From GCA-002708315 sp964460905 (lineage in GTDB: Bacteria; Bacteroidota; Bacteroidia; Bacteroidales; F082): 47,843 bases of DNA. The position numbers and the translations under genes were made by a program. The DNA is taken from assembly GCA_964460905.1 (NCBI GenBank), contig CAYWRM010000032.1:1-47843 (forward strand), in the 5' to 3' direction. Positions within the stretch are counted from its first letter, which is position 1. Every line of letters begins with the position of its first letter. A model generated the notes under the pieces. The model was not told where the DNA came from. It searched no databases and saw nothing but the letters and a program-made list of their open reading frames with translations. This document shows positions 1 through 8,359 of the stretch, piece after piece.

Positions 1-84
1 TATGAGTGGCACAATAACTCCGGTATGGGTGGCACAAGTTGGAGCGGTCTATCCAGTTTCAATGTACAAAGCAAAAAAAAATGA
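1..84 (+). CDS. C-terminal end of an unrecognised protein (partial)
   Basis: Frame 1 is open from the window edge and ends with TGA at 82-84, giving 27 residues that read YEWHNNSGMGGTSW and end in a lysine run. The composition (Gly, Ser, Trp, His rich) looks like coding sequence rather than random DNA, but it is too short to assign to a family. Its last 29 bases belong to a sequence that recurs at 2383-2434, so the 3' end of this gene may have been joined to repeat DNA. It could also be chance open reading frame. Confidence 0.35.
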   Translation, partial: YEWHNNSGMGGTSWSGLSSFNVQSKKK

Positions 85-102
85 ATTATGCAAGTTTTTT
101 GG
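56..102 (+). repeat. Imperfect direct repeat, left copy
   Basis: A 16-base block (56-71, GTTTCAATGTACAAAG) is identical to 2383-2398. After an A-rich spacer of 10 bases a 21-base block (82-102) matches 2414-2434 with one mismatch. The right copy has a spacer of 15 bases. The two copies bracket the peptide/DUF4221/thioredoxin-like cassette. Confidence 0.6.
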
Positions 103-242
103 GAAGTTTTTTTTAACAATGGGGTGGAAGGATGGGAAAGGTTAGAAGGTTAGAGGGTAAGGTGCGCTTTAGCTCCTGAGGTACAAAATAAAAGGTTGAA
201 GAATGGGGATTTATTATAATTGAGAACAATGATTTAAAGTGA

Positions 243-296
243 GGGCGAACGCATTGCAAATGCGCCCGAGGTTGGGGTACTGCTATGACATAGTGC
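243..296. repeat. REP-like palindromic element
   Basis: Positions 243-267 form a hairpin with arms CGCATT and AATGCG around GCA, closed outside by GGG and CCC. A second small palindrome CTATG-A-CATAG follows at about 282-292. The element sits just past the 3' end of the minus-strand lipoprotein gene. It looks like the bipartite extragenic palindromes scattered in Bacteroidota genomes and could also act as a terminator, although it has no T-run. No second copy was seen in this window. Confidence 0.4.
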
Positions 297-298
297 TT

Positions 299-793
299 TC
301 AATTGTATAAAAAAGCTTTCATTTCATTATAAACTGCTTGACTATTGTTAGCATCTAGCACTTCAACTTTTATTATCGTATTGTGTTTTAAAAAATAAGC
401 TTTTGGGGATATATCTACCAAATTATACCTGTAAGCTATACCTGTTGTGTCAAGAAAAATGTTGTCTGAAAACTTAACAGTATCAGAAAAACTATTCAGA
501 ATATGTTTCTTGTAATATGAAGTTACCACAAACATTATTTGTGCTTCATTACCATTTTTTTCAATAATGTTTAACCATGTTTCAATACAAGAACCACATC
601 CCTGCAAAGGAACAATAACAACAACGGATGCAGAGTCAATAACATCAACAGAAAGCTCATTAGTAAAATTAACAAATTTTTTATTAAATTCACTATCATT
701 TTGTACGCATCCTATAAAAGTTAAAAAATATATTAATACAACAATATTAATTCTTAACGAGTTTAAAAAGCTTAAATTTAAGTTTGTTTTCAT
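299..793 (-). CDS. Thioredoxin-like lipoprotein with CGSC motif
   Basis: The 164-residue reading from the ATG at 793 starts with a type II signal peptide ending in a lipobox (LTFIGC, Cys29). A small alpha/beta domain follows, with a CGSC motif at about residues 66-69 placed after a hydrophobic beta strand as in thioredoxin-fold proteins. The longer frame starting at 898 would put the signal peptide internally, so the 793 start is preferred. Its first 47 bases overlap the end of the upstream DUF4221 gene, suggesting translational coupling. It is the last gene of a minus-strand cassette with a secreted Cys-rich peptide. A periplasmic or surface thiol-disulfide role is an inference from the CxxC motif. 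The exact family was not recognised. Confidence 0.7.
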   Translation of the reverse strand: MKTNLNLSFLNSLRINIVVLIYFLTFIGCVQNDSEFNKKFVNFTNELSVDVIDSASVVVIVPLQGCGSCIETWLNIIEKNGNEAQIMFVVTSYYKKHILNSFSDTVKFSDNIFLDTTGIAYRYNLVDISPKAYFLKHNTIIKVEVLDANNSQAVYNEMKAFLYN

Positions 794-1940
794 CAAAATC
801 AGGGTTATTAATATTATTTTCAGATATATACAGGCCTTCAGAGGAAACAAAATACATTTTATGATAATATTTGTCCTTATCAAGTAGTACTTCACCAATC
901 TTATTTAAGTCACTATCCAAAATAATTATTGAGAACTGATCTGGAAATGAATTTTTCTTAAATAAATCATCATCTCCTTTTAAGACGCTTCCTCTATATG
1001 CAAACCTGTAGAAAACTTTTCTGAATGGGTCATAAATAATATCCAAATATCGTGGGTTTTCAATACGATGTTTAAGATATTTAGTAAAACCAGGTTCGCT
1101 CTTTAAAAATGAAAACTTAGCGAAATAATTGCTTTTTGCGGGTTTTTTTATAAAAACACTATCAACAGTAACAAATAAATCATGATTGAAAGGGAATGAA
1201 TATACAAACCTGTTCTCTGAATACGCCATGCTATAGGTTGCACTTGAGTTCCCTTTGCTAAAAACTTCTGAAGGATAATAACGAGATAAGAGCTTTATTT
1301 CTTCTGTTTCCAAACCAACCTCCAACATCATCTTCGACTTGTGCTTTTCTTCATCACTTAGCTCCCATGGATTTACAAAATCAGGCTTAACACAACAAAA
1401 TATACTTTTTTTAAAGAAAACTGCTGGTAAGCCCGGTAATATATTAATCATGAATAATTTGTTATAACTACTTTGATTCTCTAAATTAAATACTTCATAT
1501 TTTTTCAGTATTTCTGATTTATTATTGACCAAATATAAAGTTCCATAATTCTTCGATATAAGAAATATTGAATCCATGGTTTTCACATAAAACGACAACA
1601 GCTCGCTAACCCCGTTAGGCCCTACTTTGTCAAATTTAAGCGAGTATTCTTTGATTCCATTATTTATGCAATAAAATTGAATCTCGTTATTAAAATTATT
1701 TAAATATACATAATATGGCTTTCTTGATACTTTATCAAAAAAATAATACGAAGCCAGACTTTTCGGATTAGTTTTTTTATCCAACTCAAATTCAATTGAT
1801 TTTATCTCAATAAGATTAGCGGTAACAAGCGCTTCTATTTTAGTTGCTTTGTTTTTACTAAAAGGTTGGACACTATCTTCGCAAGAAACAAAATAAATAG
1901 TAAATAATAATAAAAATGTAACTTTTACAATTTTTCCCAT
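747..1940 (-). CDS. DUF4221-like lipoprotein (beta-propeller type)
   Basis: A protein of 397 residues read from the ATG at 1940. The start at 1985 would add 15 residues before the signal peptide. It has a lipoprotein signal ending in YFVSC with the lipid Cys at residue 20. The rest is rich in short beta strands with repeated aromatic pairs and resembles the DUF4221 / six-bladed propeller lipoproteins of Bacteroidota. Those genes often lie beside short exported Cys-rich peptides and thioredoxin-like lipoproteins, which is exactly the arrangement here (peptide upstream, CGSC lipoprotein downstream). Function of the family is unknown. Placement in DUF4221 is by general resemblance and context, not by a profile search. 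Confidence 0.65.
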   Translation of the reverse strand: MGKIVKVTFLLLFTIYFVSCEDSVQPFSKNKATKIEALVTANLIEIKSIEFELDKKTNPKSLASYYFFDKVSRKPYYVYLNNFNNEIQFYCINNGIKEYSLKFDKVGPNGVSELLSFYVKTMDSIFLISKNYGTLYLVNNKSEILKKYEVFNLENQSSYNKLFMINILPGLPAVFFKKSIFCCVKPDFVNPWELSDEEKHKSKMMLEVGLETEEIKLLSRYYPSEVFSKGNSSATYSMAYSENRFVYSFPFNHDLFVTVDSVFIKKPAKSNYFAKFSFLKSEPGFTKYLKHRIENPRYLDIIYDPFRKVFYRFAYRGSVLKGDDDLFKKNSFPDQFSIIILDSDLNKIGEVLLDKDKYYHKMYFVSSEGLYISENNINNPDFDENKLKFKLFKLVKN

Positions 1941-2050
1941 ATCTTTCAATTCAAAATTAAATTTCACGTCATATAGTTCAATCAATTGTAATGCGATTTG
2001 TGCTACTCTTTATTACTATTAATAAAAAGTAACACATCGCAAATAAATAA

Positions 2051-2275
2051 TTAGTCATCTTCTTCAAGTTCTCCAAGATAAGTGCATGTCGGCCACTCAT
2101 ATAATAAGCACACAATTGTACCAGATATGGGCATGCAATCTCCATATTCTTCATTCCATCTACAATAATTAGCTCCATCGGAGTTATCTATGGGTTCAGA
2201 TGCAGAAAATACTCCTCCACTACTAATTAATATCATAGCTGCTCCCAATAAAAATCCATAAATTTTTTTCTTCAT
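2051..2275 (-). CDS. Secreted four-cysteine peptide, NVEALA-like
   Basis: A 74-residue product beginning MKKKIYGFLLGAAMI, a basic tip followed by a hydrophobic stretch to about residue 24. The mature part is acidic with four cysteines (38, 47, 56, 64) and ends EEDD. Length, signal and Cys-rich tail resemble the NVEALA-type exported peptides of Bacteroidota, although the literal NVEALA signature is absent. It leads a minus-strand cassette with a DUF4221-like and a CGSC thioredoxin-like lipoprotein. Two disulfides in the mature peptide, made or read by the CGSC protein, are a plausible inference. A frame overlapping its 3' half is a shadow. Confidence 0.7.
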   Translation of the reverse strand: MKKKIYGFLLGAAMILISSGGVFSASEPIDNSDGANYCRWNEEYGDCMPISGTIVCLLYEWPTCTYLGELEEDD

Positions 2276-2382
2276 AACACAAAAATTTAAAAGGTTAAAA
2301 TTAATAAACTATGAAACATGTATCGAAGAGCATTTATCAGGGTTTGCCGGCTAATAATTACCTGTTTTGCAATTATTTACTT

Positions 2383-2434
2383 GTTTCAATGTACAAAGTT
2401 ATTAAAAAAAAAAATGAATTACGCAAGTTTTTTG
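2383..2434 (+). repeat. Imperfect direct repeat, right copy
   Basis: Matches 56-102: identical over the first 16 bases (2383-2398), then a 15-base A-rich spacer, then 21 bases with one mismatch (2414-2434). It falls in the leader of the RND permease gene and is one reason for preferring the downstream start at 2467. Confidence 0.6.
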
Positions 2435-2466
2435 GTGATTATTTTTTAATAATTTCGCATTTCCTT

Positions 2467-5400
2467 ATGATAAAAAGCAATCATTCAAATATTAGTAAAA
2501 GCACTTCCTATTCGTTGCTTGTAATATTTACTGCATTAACCATTGTTGGTTTTGTTTTTATTCCACTTTTATCGGTAAACCTTACCCCATCAACTTATTT
2601 GCCCTCAATATCAGTAACATGCAGGTGGAACAATGCATCACCAACAATCATCGAAAATGAGGTAACATCAATATTAGAAGGCTCGTTAAATGTTATTGCA
2701 GGCATCGAAAAAATAAGCTCTGTATCTTCAAACGGGAAAGCAAAAATAACTCTGGTATTCGATAAACATACTGATATTGAACTTGCCCGGCTTGAGACAG
2801 CCTCAATAATCCGGCGCAACTATCCTACATTACCCAAAGGAATAACCTACCCCTCAATTACTCTGAATCAACCTGATAATTTAGATAAAAAACCACTTTT
2901 AAGTTATACATTGAGCGGAACGGGTGATGCATGGCAAATACAAAGTTATGCTGAAAATTATATCCGTAAACAGTTTTCATTTGTTGATGGCATAGAAAAA
3001 ACAGAAATATATGGAGCGACACCATATGAATGGCAAATAACATATCTGCCCAATCAATTGGAAATATTGGGCATAAAACAGGACATAGTACTTAAAGCAT
3101 TAGATAACTATTTTCATGAGGAATCGCTTGGCGCAGCAATAAAAAAGATTGAATTAAATGGAATAATGTCAACTAATCAATTGTCGGTAAAGTTATCATC
3201 CCCTTTAAAAAATAATATTGTTTGGGAAACCATACCAATAGTTAGAATAGATAATCGCATTATTTATCTTACAGATATTGCAAAAATTGAGAAAGCAGAG
3301 CAAAAGCCATCTGCATATTATAGGATAAATGGACAAAATGCAATAAATATTGTGGTTTATCCCGAGAAAGGTGCTAACACATTAGTAACAGCTTCAAAAA
3401 TTAAAGAAGCAGCTGTTATTTTAAAAGAACAACTACCATTAAAATATAGTTTGATAAATAATTATGACTCAACTATATTTGTAAAAGACGAACTTTACAA
3501 AATTATCAGCAGAACAATTTTTACTATCCTAATATTATTGTTATTTGTCCTTTTAGTTAGTTTGAGTTTTAGATACCTGCTAATAATATTATTGAGTATT
3601 ATTGTCAACATCTCCCTAAGTTTTATTCTATATTACTTTTTCAATATCCACATTCACTTGTATTCGCTTGCCGGCATAACAATTTCGTTTGGGCTTATTA
3701 TTGATAATACCATAGTGATGGTGGATCATATAAAGTATAAGCATAATATTAAGATATTTATCCCATTGCTTGCCTCTACACTAACTACGATGGCTGCCCT
3801 GTCATTTATTTTCTTTCTTCCGGATGAAATAAGGTTAAATTTATGGGATTTTGCATCAATAATAATTATCAATCTTGGCGTTTCGTTGGCAGTTTCGTTG
3901 TGGTTTATACCGGCTTTACTAATATTTGTCCCTTTAAATTCAAAGTTGACACGCAGGCTTTACAAGAGGAAAAGAATTATTATATCCTTAAATAGTTATT
4001 ATGCCATAATTTTAACGTTTTTACAAAAATATAAAGCCATTGCCATAATAGTTGTAATACTTGCCTTTGGCACACCTGTTTTTATGTTACCAAATAATAT
4101 AGACAAAGACAGTTGGTATGCACTTACATACAATAGTACTTTGGGCAGCGATTGGTATATTGATAATGCAAAACCTATTGTAAACAAAATACTGGGAGGA
4201 AGTTTAAGACTATTCTCATATTATGTTTTTGAAAACTCGTATTACTCAAAGCCGGAAAAAACAGCTCTTTATGTATATGCATCGTTACCAAAGGGTTCAA
4301 CCATAGAACAGGCAAATAGGGTATTTTTAAAGATAGAGGATTATTTAAAACAATTTAAAGAAACAGACCAATTTATCACAAAAATATATGGTCCACAATA
4401 TGCCGAACTAACCATTTCATTTAAAAAGGAATTTGAAAACAGCTCATTTCCATATTTGCTTAAATCCAGATTAATTTCACGCAGTCTTGATTTAGGTGGT
4501 ATTAACTGGAACATTTATGGAGTTGGTAAGGGATTCTCAAACTATACTGGTGTAAACGAAATGGTTAACTACAAAGTGGCATTGTATGGGTACAACTTGG
4601 ATGAATTAACAAATCAAGCTTCGCAACTAAAAAATAAATTGCTTCGAAACCCACGTGTAAAAAAAGTAAATACAGCAGCTGGCAGGTACTGGTATGAGCG
4701 CGAAAAATCATACGAATATAATATTACACCTAACGAGCAACTTATGGAGCACTATAATATTTCGTTGCAAGATATGTATTTACAAACTAAGCAATTTGGT
4801 TTTAACGGAGGTTCTGTTTTGAATATATTAACAAATGAAGGTATTGAGCAGATAAGAATTATACCTGATATGCCGGCAAATATGGATATTTGGAATATAT
4901 TTAATAGTCCTATTGGAGATAAACAATTAAAACTTGATGTGATAGCCGAAATAACAAAAGAAACAGAAACACAGAGCATCTATAAAGAGAACCAAAATTA
5001 CATAAAACTTGTTAATTTTCAATACCTTGGTAGTTCAAAATTTGGCAACAAACATCTTGAAACAGTACTAAAAGAGATGAAGAATGAAATGCCCATGGGC
5101 TATGAAATTAAGTCGTTATCACACGGTTATCTATTTAACAAAGAAAATGAACAATATGAACAAATTATATTATTAGTAATACTACTTGTATTTTTTATAT
5201 GCGCTGTATTATTTGAATCATTAAAACAGCCATTAATAATTATTTTTGTTATTCCATTATCGTTTACAGGCATTTTTCTAACATTCTATCTTTTCGACTT
5301 CAACTTTGACCAAGGAGGGTGGGCTGCTTTTGTACTGCTTAGCGGCTTGGTTGTTAATTCGGCCATATATATTGTAAATGAACACAATAACATAAAGAAA

Positions 5401-5634
5401 TCTGGTAAAAAACTTTCTGACTTAAAAACATATATCAAGTCATTTAACAGCAAAATTGTTCCAATACTTTTAACAATTCTGTCAACAATACTTGGGTTAA
5501 CTCCATTTGTTATTTATGGACAAAACGACGTGTTTTGGTTTGCCCTTGCTGCGGGTACAATTGGTGGTCTGCTGTATTCTTTAGTTATAATTGTTCTCTT
5601 TCTTCCTTTGTTCATTATTAAAAGAACAAATTAA
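2467..5634 (+). CDS. RND family efflux permease (orphan)
   Basis: An inner-membrane proton-driven exporter of the AcrB/HAE type, 1055 residues from the ATG at 2467, the usual length of the family. An in-frame ATG at 2311 would add 52 residues encoded by repeat DNA ahead of the first membrane helix and is less likely. TM1 is near residues 10-30, a periplasmic porter region follows, a block of helices lies around 340-530, then a second porter region and C-terminal helices. The TM4 motif reads GLIIDNTIVMVDH, keeping the first relay Asp (D413) but with Asn414 in place of the second. TM10 has Asn964 where AcrB has the relay Lys. No membrane-fusion protein or outer-membrane channel gene is adjacent. 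It is divergent from the secreted-peptide cassette and converges with the peroxidase gene, 7 bases away. Confidence 0.9.
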   Translation: MIKSNHSNISKSTSYSLLVIFTALTIVGFVFIPLLSVNLTPSTYLPSISVTCRWNNASPTIIENEVTSILEGSLNVIAGIEKISSVSSNGKAKITLVFDKHTDIELARLETASIIRRNYPTLPKGITYPSITLNQPDNLDKKPLLSYTLSGTGDAWQIQSYAENYIRKQFSFVDGIEKTEIYGATPYEWQITYLPNQLEILGIKQDIVLKALDNYFHEESLGAAIKKIELNGIMSTNQLSVKLSSPLKNNIVWETIPIVRIDNRIIYLTDIAKIEKAEQKPSAYYRINGQNAINIVVYPEKGANTLVTASKIKEAAVILKEQLPLKYSLINNYDSTIFVKDELYKIISRTIFTILILLLFVLLVSLSFRYLLIILLSIIVNISLSFILYYFFNIHIHLYSLAGITISFGLIIDNTIVMVDHIKYKHNIKIFIPLLASTLTTMAALSFIFFLPDEIRLNLWDFASIIIINLGVSLAVSLWFIPALLIFVPLNSKLTRRLYKRKRIIISLNSYYAIILTFLQKYKAIAIIVVILAFGTPVFMLPNNIDKDSWYALTYNSTLGSDWYIDNAKPIVNKILGGSLRLFSYYVFENSYYSKPEKTALYVYASLPKGSTIEQANRVFLKIEDYLKQFKETDQFITKIYGPQYAELTISFKKEFENSSFPYLLKSRLISRSLDLGGINWNIYGVGKGFSNYTGVNEMVNYKVALYGYNLDELTNQASQLKNKLLRNPRVKKVNTAAGRYWYEREKSYEYNITPNEQLMEHYNISLQDMYLQTKQFGFNGGSVLNILTNEGIEQIRIIPDMPANMDIWNIFNSPIGDKQLKLDVIAEITKETETQSIYKENQNYIKLVNFQYLGSSKFGNKHLETVLKEMKNEMPMGYEIKSLSHGYLFNKENEQYEQIILLVILLVFFICAVLFESLKQPLIIIFVIPLSFTGIFLTFYLFDFNFDQGGWAAFVLLSGLVVNSAIYIVNEHNNIKKSGKKLSDLKTYIKSFNSKIVPILLTILSTILGLTPFVIYGQNDVFWFALAAGTIGGLLYSLVIIVLFLPLFIIKRTN

Positions 5635-5641
5635 CCATCAA

Positions 5642-6238
5642 CTATTCCTCAATCCAGTTAATTATTTTTTTATTGTAGGGTTTAACCCATGGATTGATAA
5701 CATGTTCAAGCTTTCCATCTTTGCTTATTAAATATTTTTGGAAGTTCCACCTCACAGAGGAATCATCAAATCCATTTAGCTCTTTTTGCGTTAACCACTG
5801 ATACAAGGGTGCCATATCATCACCCTTAACAGATATTTTTGACATGATAGGAAAGGTTACTCCGTAATTCAATGTACAGAATTCTTTTATCTCTTCATTT
5901 GTTCCCGGCTCCTGATCTTTAAAATTGTTAGCAGGAAATCCGATAATAATAAAACTACTATCTTTATACTTTTCGTACAAACTTTCCAACTGCTCATACT
6001 GAGGTGTTAACCCGCATTCAGATGCCACGTTTACAACCATCACTTTTTTTCCTTCAAGTTTCGACATTTGAAAATTATTGCCATCAATATCTACTACAAC
6101 AAAATCGTAAAAGTTCTGAGCTTTTAAGGATGTTCCGATAAATAATATAAGACTAAATAAATAAATTAGAGTTTTTGTTTTCACGTATTTATAGTTTTTT
6201 ATTTGCTGAAAATGCGAAAAATCTTTTGCACATTTCAT
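5642..6238 (-). CDS. Glutathione peroxidase family protein, exported
   Basis: A thiol peroxidase of the GPx family that reduces hydroperoxides. The NVASECGLTPQY motif holds the peroxidatic Cys (Cys75 counted from the ATG at 6238). GFPANNF-QEPGTNEE and VRWNFQKYLI are the other two family motifs. The usual catalytic Gln of the NQF motif is Asn here. Trp and Asn of WNF are kept. A signal-peptide-like segment (KTKTLIYLFSLILFIGTSLKAQ) starts at residue 20, so a GTG at 6184 may be the true start and the protein probably works in the periplasm. It is the last gene of the mutL/rhomboid cluster, starting 11 bases after the upstream stop. Confidence 0.9.
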   Translation of the reverse strand: MKCAKDFSHFQQIKNYKYVKTKTLIYLFSLILFIGTSLKAQNFYDFVVVDIDGNNFQMSKLEGKKVMVVNVASECGLTPQYEQLESLYEKYKDSSFIIIGFPANNFKDQEPGTNEEIKEFCTLNYGVTFPIMSKISVKGDDMAPLYQWLTQKELNGFDDSSVRWNFQKYLISKDGKLEHVINPWVKPYNKKIINWIEE

Positions 6239-6249
6239 AATAGTTTTTT

Positions 6250-7350
6250 CTATTCAATTATTGCGGAAATGGGATAGTGATCAGATTTTTCAAAACTATG
6301 ACGAGTAAACCCATGGGTTACGATCTCTTTACTAGTTAATATATAATCGATTCTCAAAAAGGGTATGGGACCAGCATAAGTACGACAAACACCTGTACCT
6401 TTTTTTACAAACGTATCAACAAGGTAATTCGCAAGTTGGTTGTAAACCCATGATGATGGAGTATCGTTAAAGTCGCCACAAAGTATAGTTTTGTATTTCG
6501 TTGTTTCAATTTCATCAATCAGAAACTTTAGCTGCTTCTCTCTTAAATCAAATGCCTGAAGTAGTTTGTCGTATATTTCTAATGAATGATTTTTCAGTTC
6601 GCTACTATTTTCCGCATCCGGATTTACAACAAAATCGAGATCTTCAGGTTTTAGTTTTATACTTGCAAGATGAATATTAAAAATCCTCACAGTATCATAG
6701 TTAATTATAACATCTGTATAAATACCAAAAGTCCGTGAACCTGAAAATTTAAGTTTTCCTTTGTTTACAGCCTGATATTTTGAAAATATTACCAGCCCTG
6801 AAAGTTGATTGTATCTTGGGTTAAAATAACTTTCATAATAATAAGTAACTACACCTAATGTATCTCTAATTTCTTTTAAGGGTCTATATAGGTTATTGCT
6901 TGTAGAATGATATTCTTGAACACAAACTACATCGGCATTCTGCTCTATCAAGAAGTTAATTATGCTACTTTTGGTTGCTAATTCATATGTATTATGATTT
7001 CGTTCATTAAAATTTTTAACATTGTATGATAACACACTTGTTTGATCAGGATGTTTATCAATAGCATTAAATATGGTTACTTGGAAATTATCAAAAATAT
7101 TACTAAATCCCAGTAGTAGAATAATTATTGTGAAGAATACTCTCCTACTCACTAGAATTACCCAGTAGATTAAAAACACTGTGTTAATAATAAAAAATAT
7201 TGGATAAATAAGCCCAAACACCTGAATCCAGGCATTTTGAGATGGAGAGGATTTTCCTGCCAAAGAAGCCAATATCAAAACAATACCTGCAATAACATTT
7301 AATACAAAAAGTATATTATTAACTATATTGAATTGTCGTTTGCTGATCAA
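6250..7350 (-). CDS. Endonuclease/exonuclease/phosphatase family membrane protein
   Basis: A protein of 366 residues. Two or three hydrophobic segments fill the first 90 residues or so. An EEP (DNase I-like) domain follows, with SYNVKNFNE, CVQEYH (metal-binding Glu), IFNIHLAS, CGDFNDTP and the terminal SDHYPI (catalytic His). This anchored EEP architecture is common in Bacteroidota next to mutL and rhomboid genes. The substrate, a nucleic acid or a phospho-lipid/inositol-type phosphodiester, is unknown. The catalytic residues appear intact. Confidence 0.88.
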   Translation of the reverse strand: MISKRQFNIVNNILFVLNVIAGIVLILASLAGKSSPSQNAWIQVFGLIYPIFFIINTVFLIYWVILVSRRVFFTIIILLLGFSNIFDNFQVTIFNAIDKHPDQTSVLSYNVKNFNERNHNTYELATKSSIINFLIEQNADVVCVQEYHSTSNNLYRPLKEIRDTLGVVTYYYESYFNPRYNQLSGLVIFSKYQAVNKGKLKFSGSRTFGIYTDVIINYDTVRIFNIHLASIKLKPEDLDFVVNPDAENSSELKNHSLEIYDKLLQAFDLREKQLKFLIDEIETTKYKTILCGDFNDTPSSWVYNQLANYLVDTFVKKGTGVCRTYAGPIPFLRIDYILTSKEIVTHGFTRHSFEKSDHYPISAIIE

Positions 7351-7415
7351 GTTTGTAATTATTGATTTTTAAAATTATAAGCAACTTTGTGAGTTGTATA
7401 TATCAAAAATAGTAA

Positions 7416-8339
7416 TTATTTTTTGTTACTTGTTTTAAAAAGGAGTTCCTTTTCTTTACTAGATAGACTACTATAACCTGATTTAGATATTTTGTCGAGG
7501 ATATAATCAATTTCTTCCTGGGTAGCAGCTCGCTTTTTATTGTACTCTAAATCGCTTATGGGTCTTCCGCTCTTCGGCCTGGAGGTACTATATTTTGATT
7601 GTTTCTTATTCCAGGTAAATTTAGGCAATTTAAATCTATATAATATCTTATAAATATCGTTTCCGCTTTTTAATGAAAATCCATAAATAAATCCCCACAA
7701 AGCACCACCAAGATGAGCAATATGCCCACCAGGATTCCCTGACTGAATGCTAAGTAAATCTATTACAATAAAAGCAATGGCAAGATATTTTAGCTTTAAC
7801 TGACCAAACAGAAACAACCGAACAGTGTAATCAGGTACATAAGTAGAAATTGCAATAATTATAGCTAATACTGATGCTGAAGCTCCCATGGCAATTGCAC
7901 CGCTTGATATAGATGTAAAGACAGGGAATAAGTTGAATGCTAAGATGAAAAATGCTGCTCCGGTAACACCCCCAAATATATATGTCCAAAAGAGTTTTTT
8001 CTGACTCAAATACTCTTGAAATATCATACCACCAAAATAAAGCATAATCATATTAAACAATAAATGGAAAAAACCTTCATGCAAAAACATATATGTAAAT
8101 ATAGTCCATGGTTTTAAAGCTAGAACACTTAAATCAGCAGGTAAAGCTAGCAAGCTTGCCAAAGGGCTTGATGCAATACCATTTGTTAAGTTAAACAATA
8201 AAGCAAAAAGCCCAATGATATTAACAATCAGATAAATAACTGTATTTACAAGTATAAGGCGCGATAATATATTAGGGCTTAAGAATATTTGTTTTAACAA
8301 TTCCCCTGTATTTCGATGCGATTGTTTATTTGAAAACAT
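7416..8339 (-). CDS. Rhomboid family intramembrane serine protease (long form)
   Basis: A polytopic membrane protease of 307 residues. The HEGFFHLLFNM loop helix, the GASA motif with nucleophile Ser154 and the HIAHLGG motif with His209 give a complete Ser-His dyad. After the last helix there is a cytoplasmic basic tail of about 75 residues ending in a helical segment (ATQEEIDYILDKISKSGYSSLS), typical of the longer Bacteroidota rhomboids. It lies 20 bases downstream of a second, shorter rhomboid gene on the same strand, so the two are probably co-transcribed. Substrates are unknown. Confidence 0.92.
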   Translation of the reverse strand: MFSNKQSHRNTGELLKQIFLSPNILSRLILVNTVIYLIVNIIGLFALLFNLTNGIASSPLASLLALPADLSVLALKPWTIFTYMFLHEGFFHLLFNMIMLYFGGMIFQEYLSQKKLFWTYIFGGVTGAAFFILAFNLFPVFTSISSGAIAMGASASVLAIIIAISTYVPDYTVRLFLFGQLKLKYLAIAFIVIDLLSIQSGNPGGHIAHLGGALWGFIYGFSLKSGNDIYKILYRFKLPKFTWNKKQSKYSTSRPKSGRPISDLEYNKKRAATQEEIDYILDKISKSGYSSLSSKEKELLFKTSNKK

Positions 8340-8359
8340 TTTGAATTAAAAATTTTGAA

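Noticed and set aside
567..887. 106-codon plus-strand frame
   Set aside because: It lies antisense to the CGSC lipoprotein and the DUF4221 gene, both of which have good signal peptides.
1978..2178. 66-codon frame on the minus strand overlapping the secreted peptide
   Set aside because: It overlaps the well-supported four-Cys peptide gene in another frame and has no signal or family features.
2311..2466. Long N-terminal extension of the RND permease from an ATG at 2311
   Set aside because: The 52 extra residues come from repeat DNA (2383-2434) and lie before the first membrane helix. RND permeases begin just ahead of TM1, which fits the ATG at 2467.
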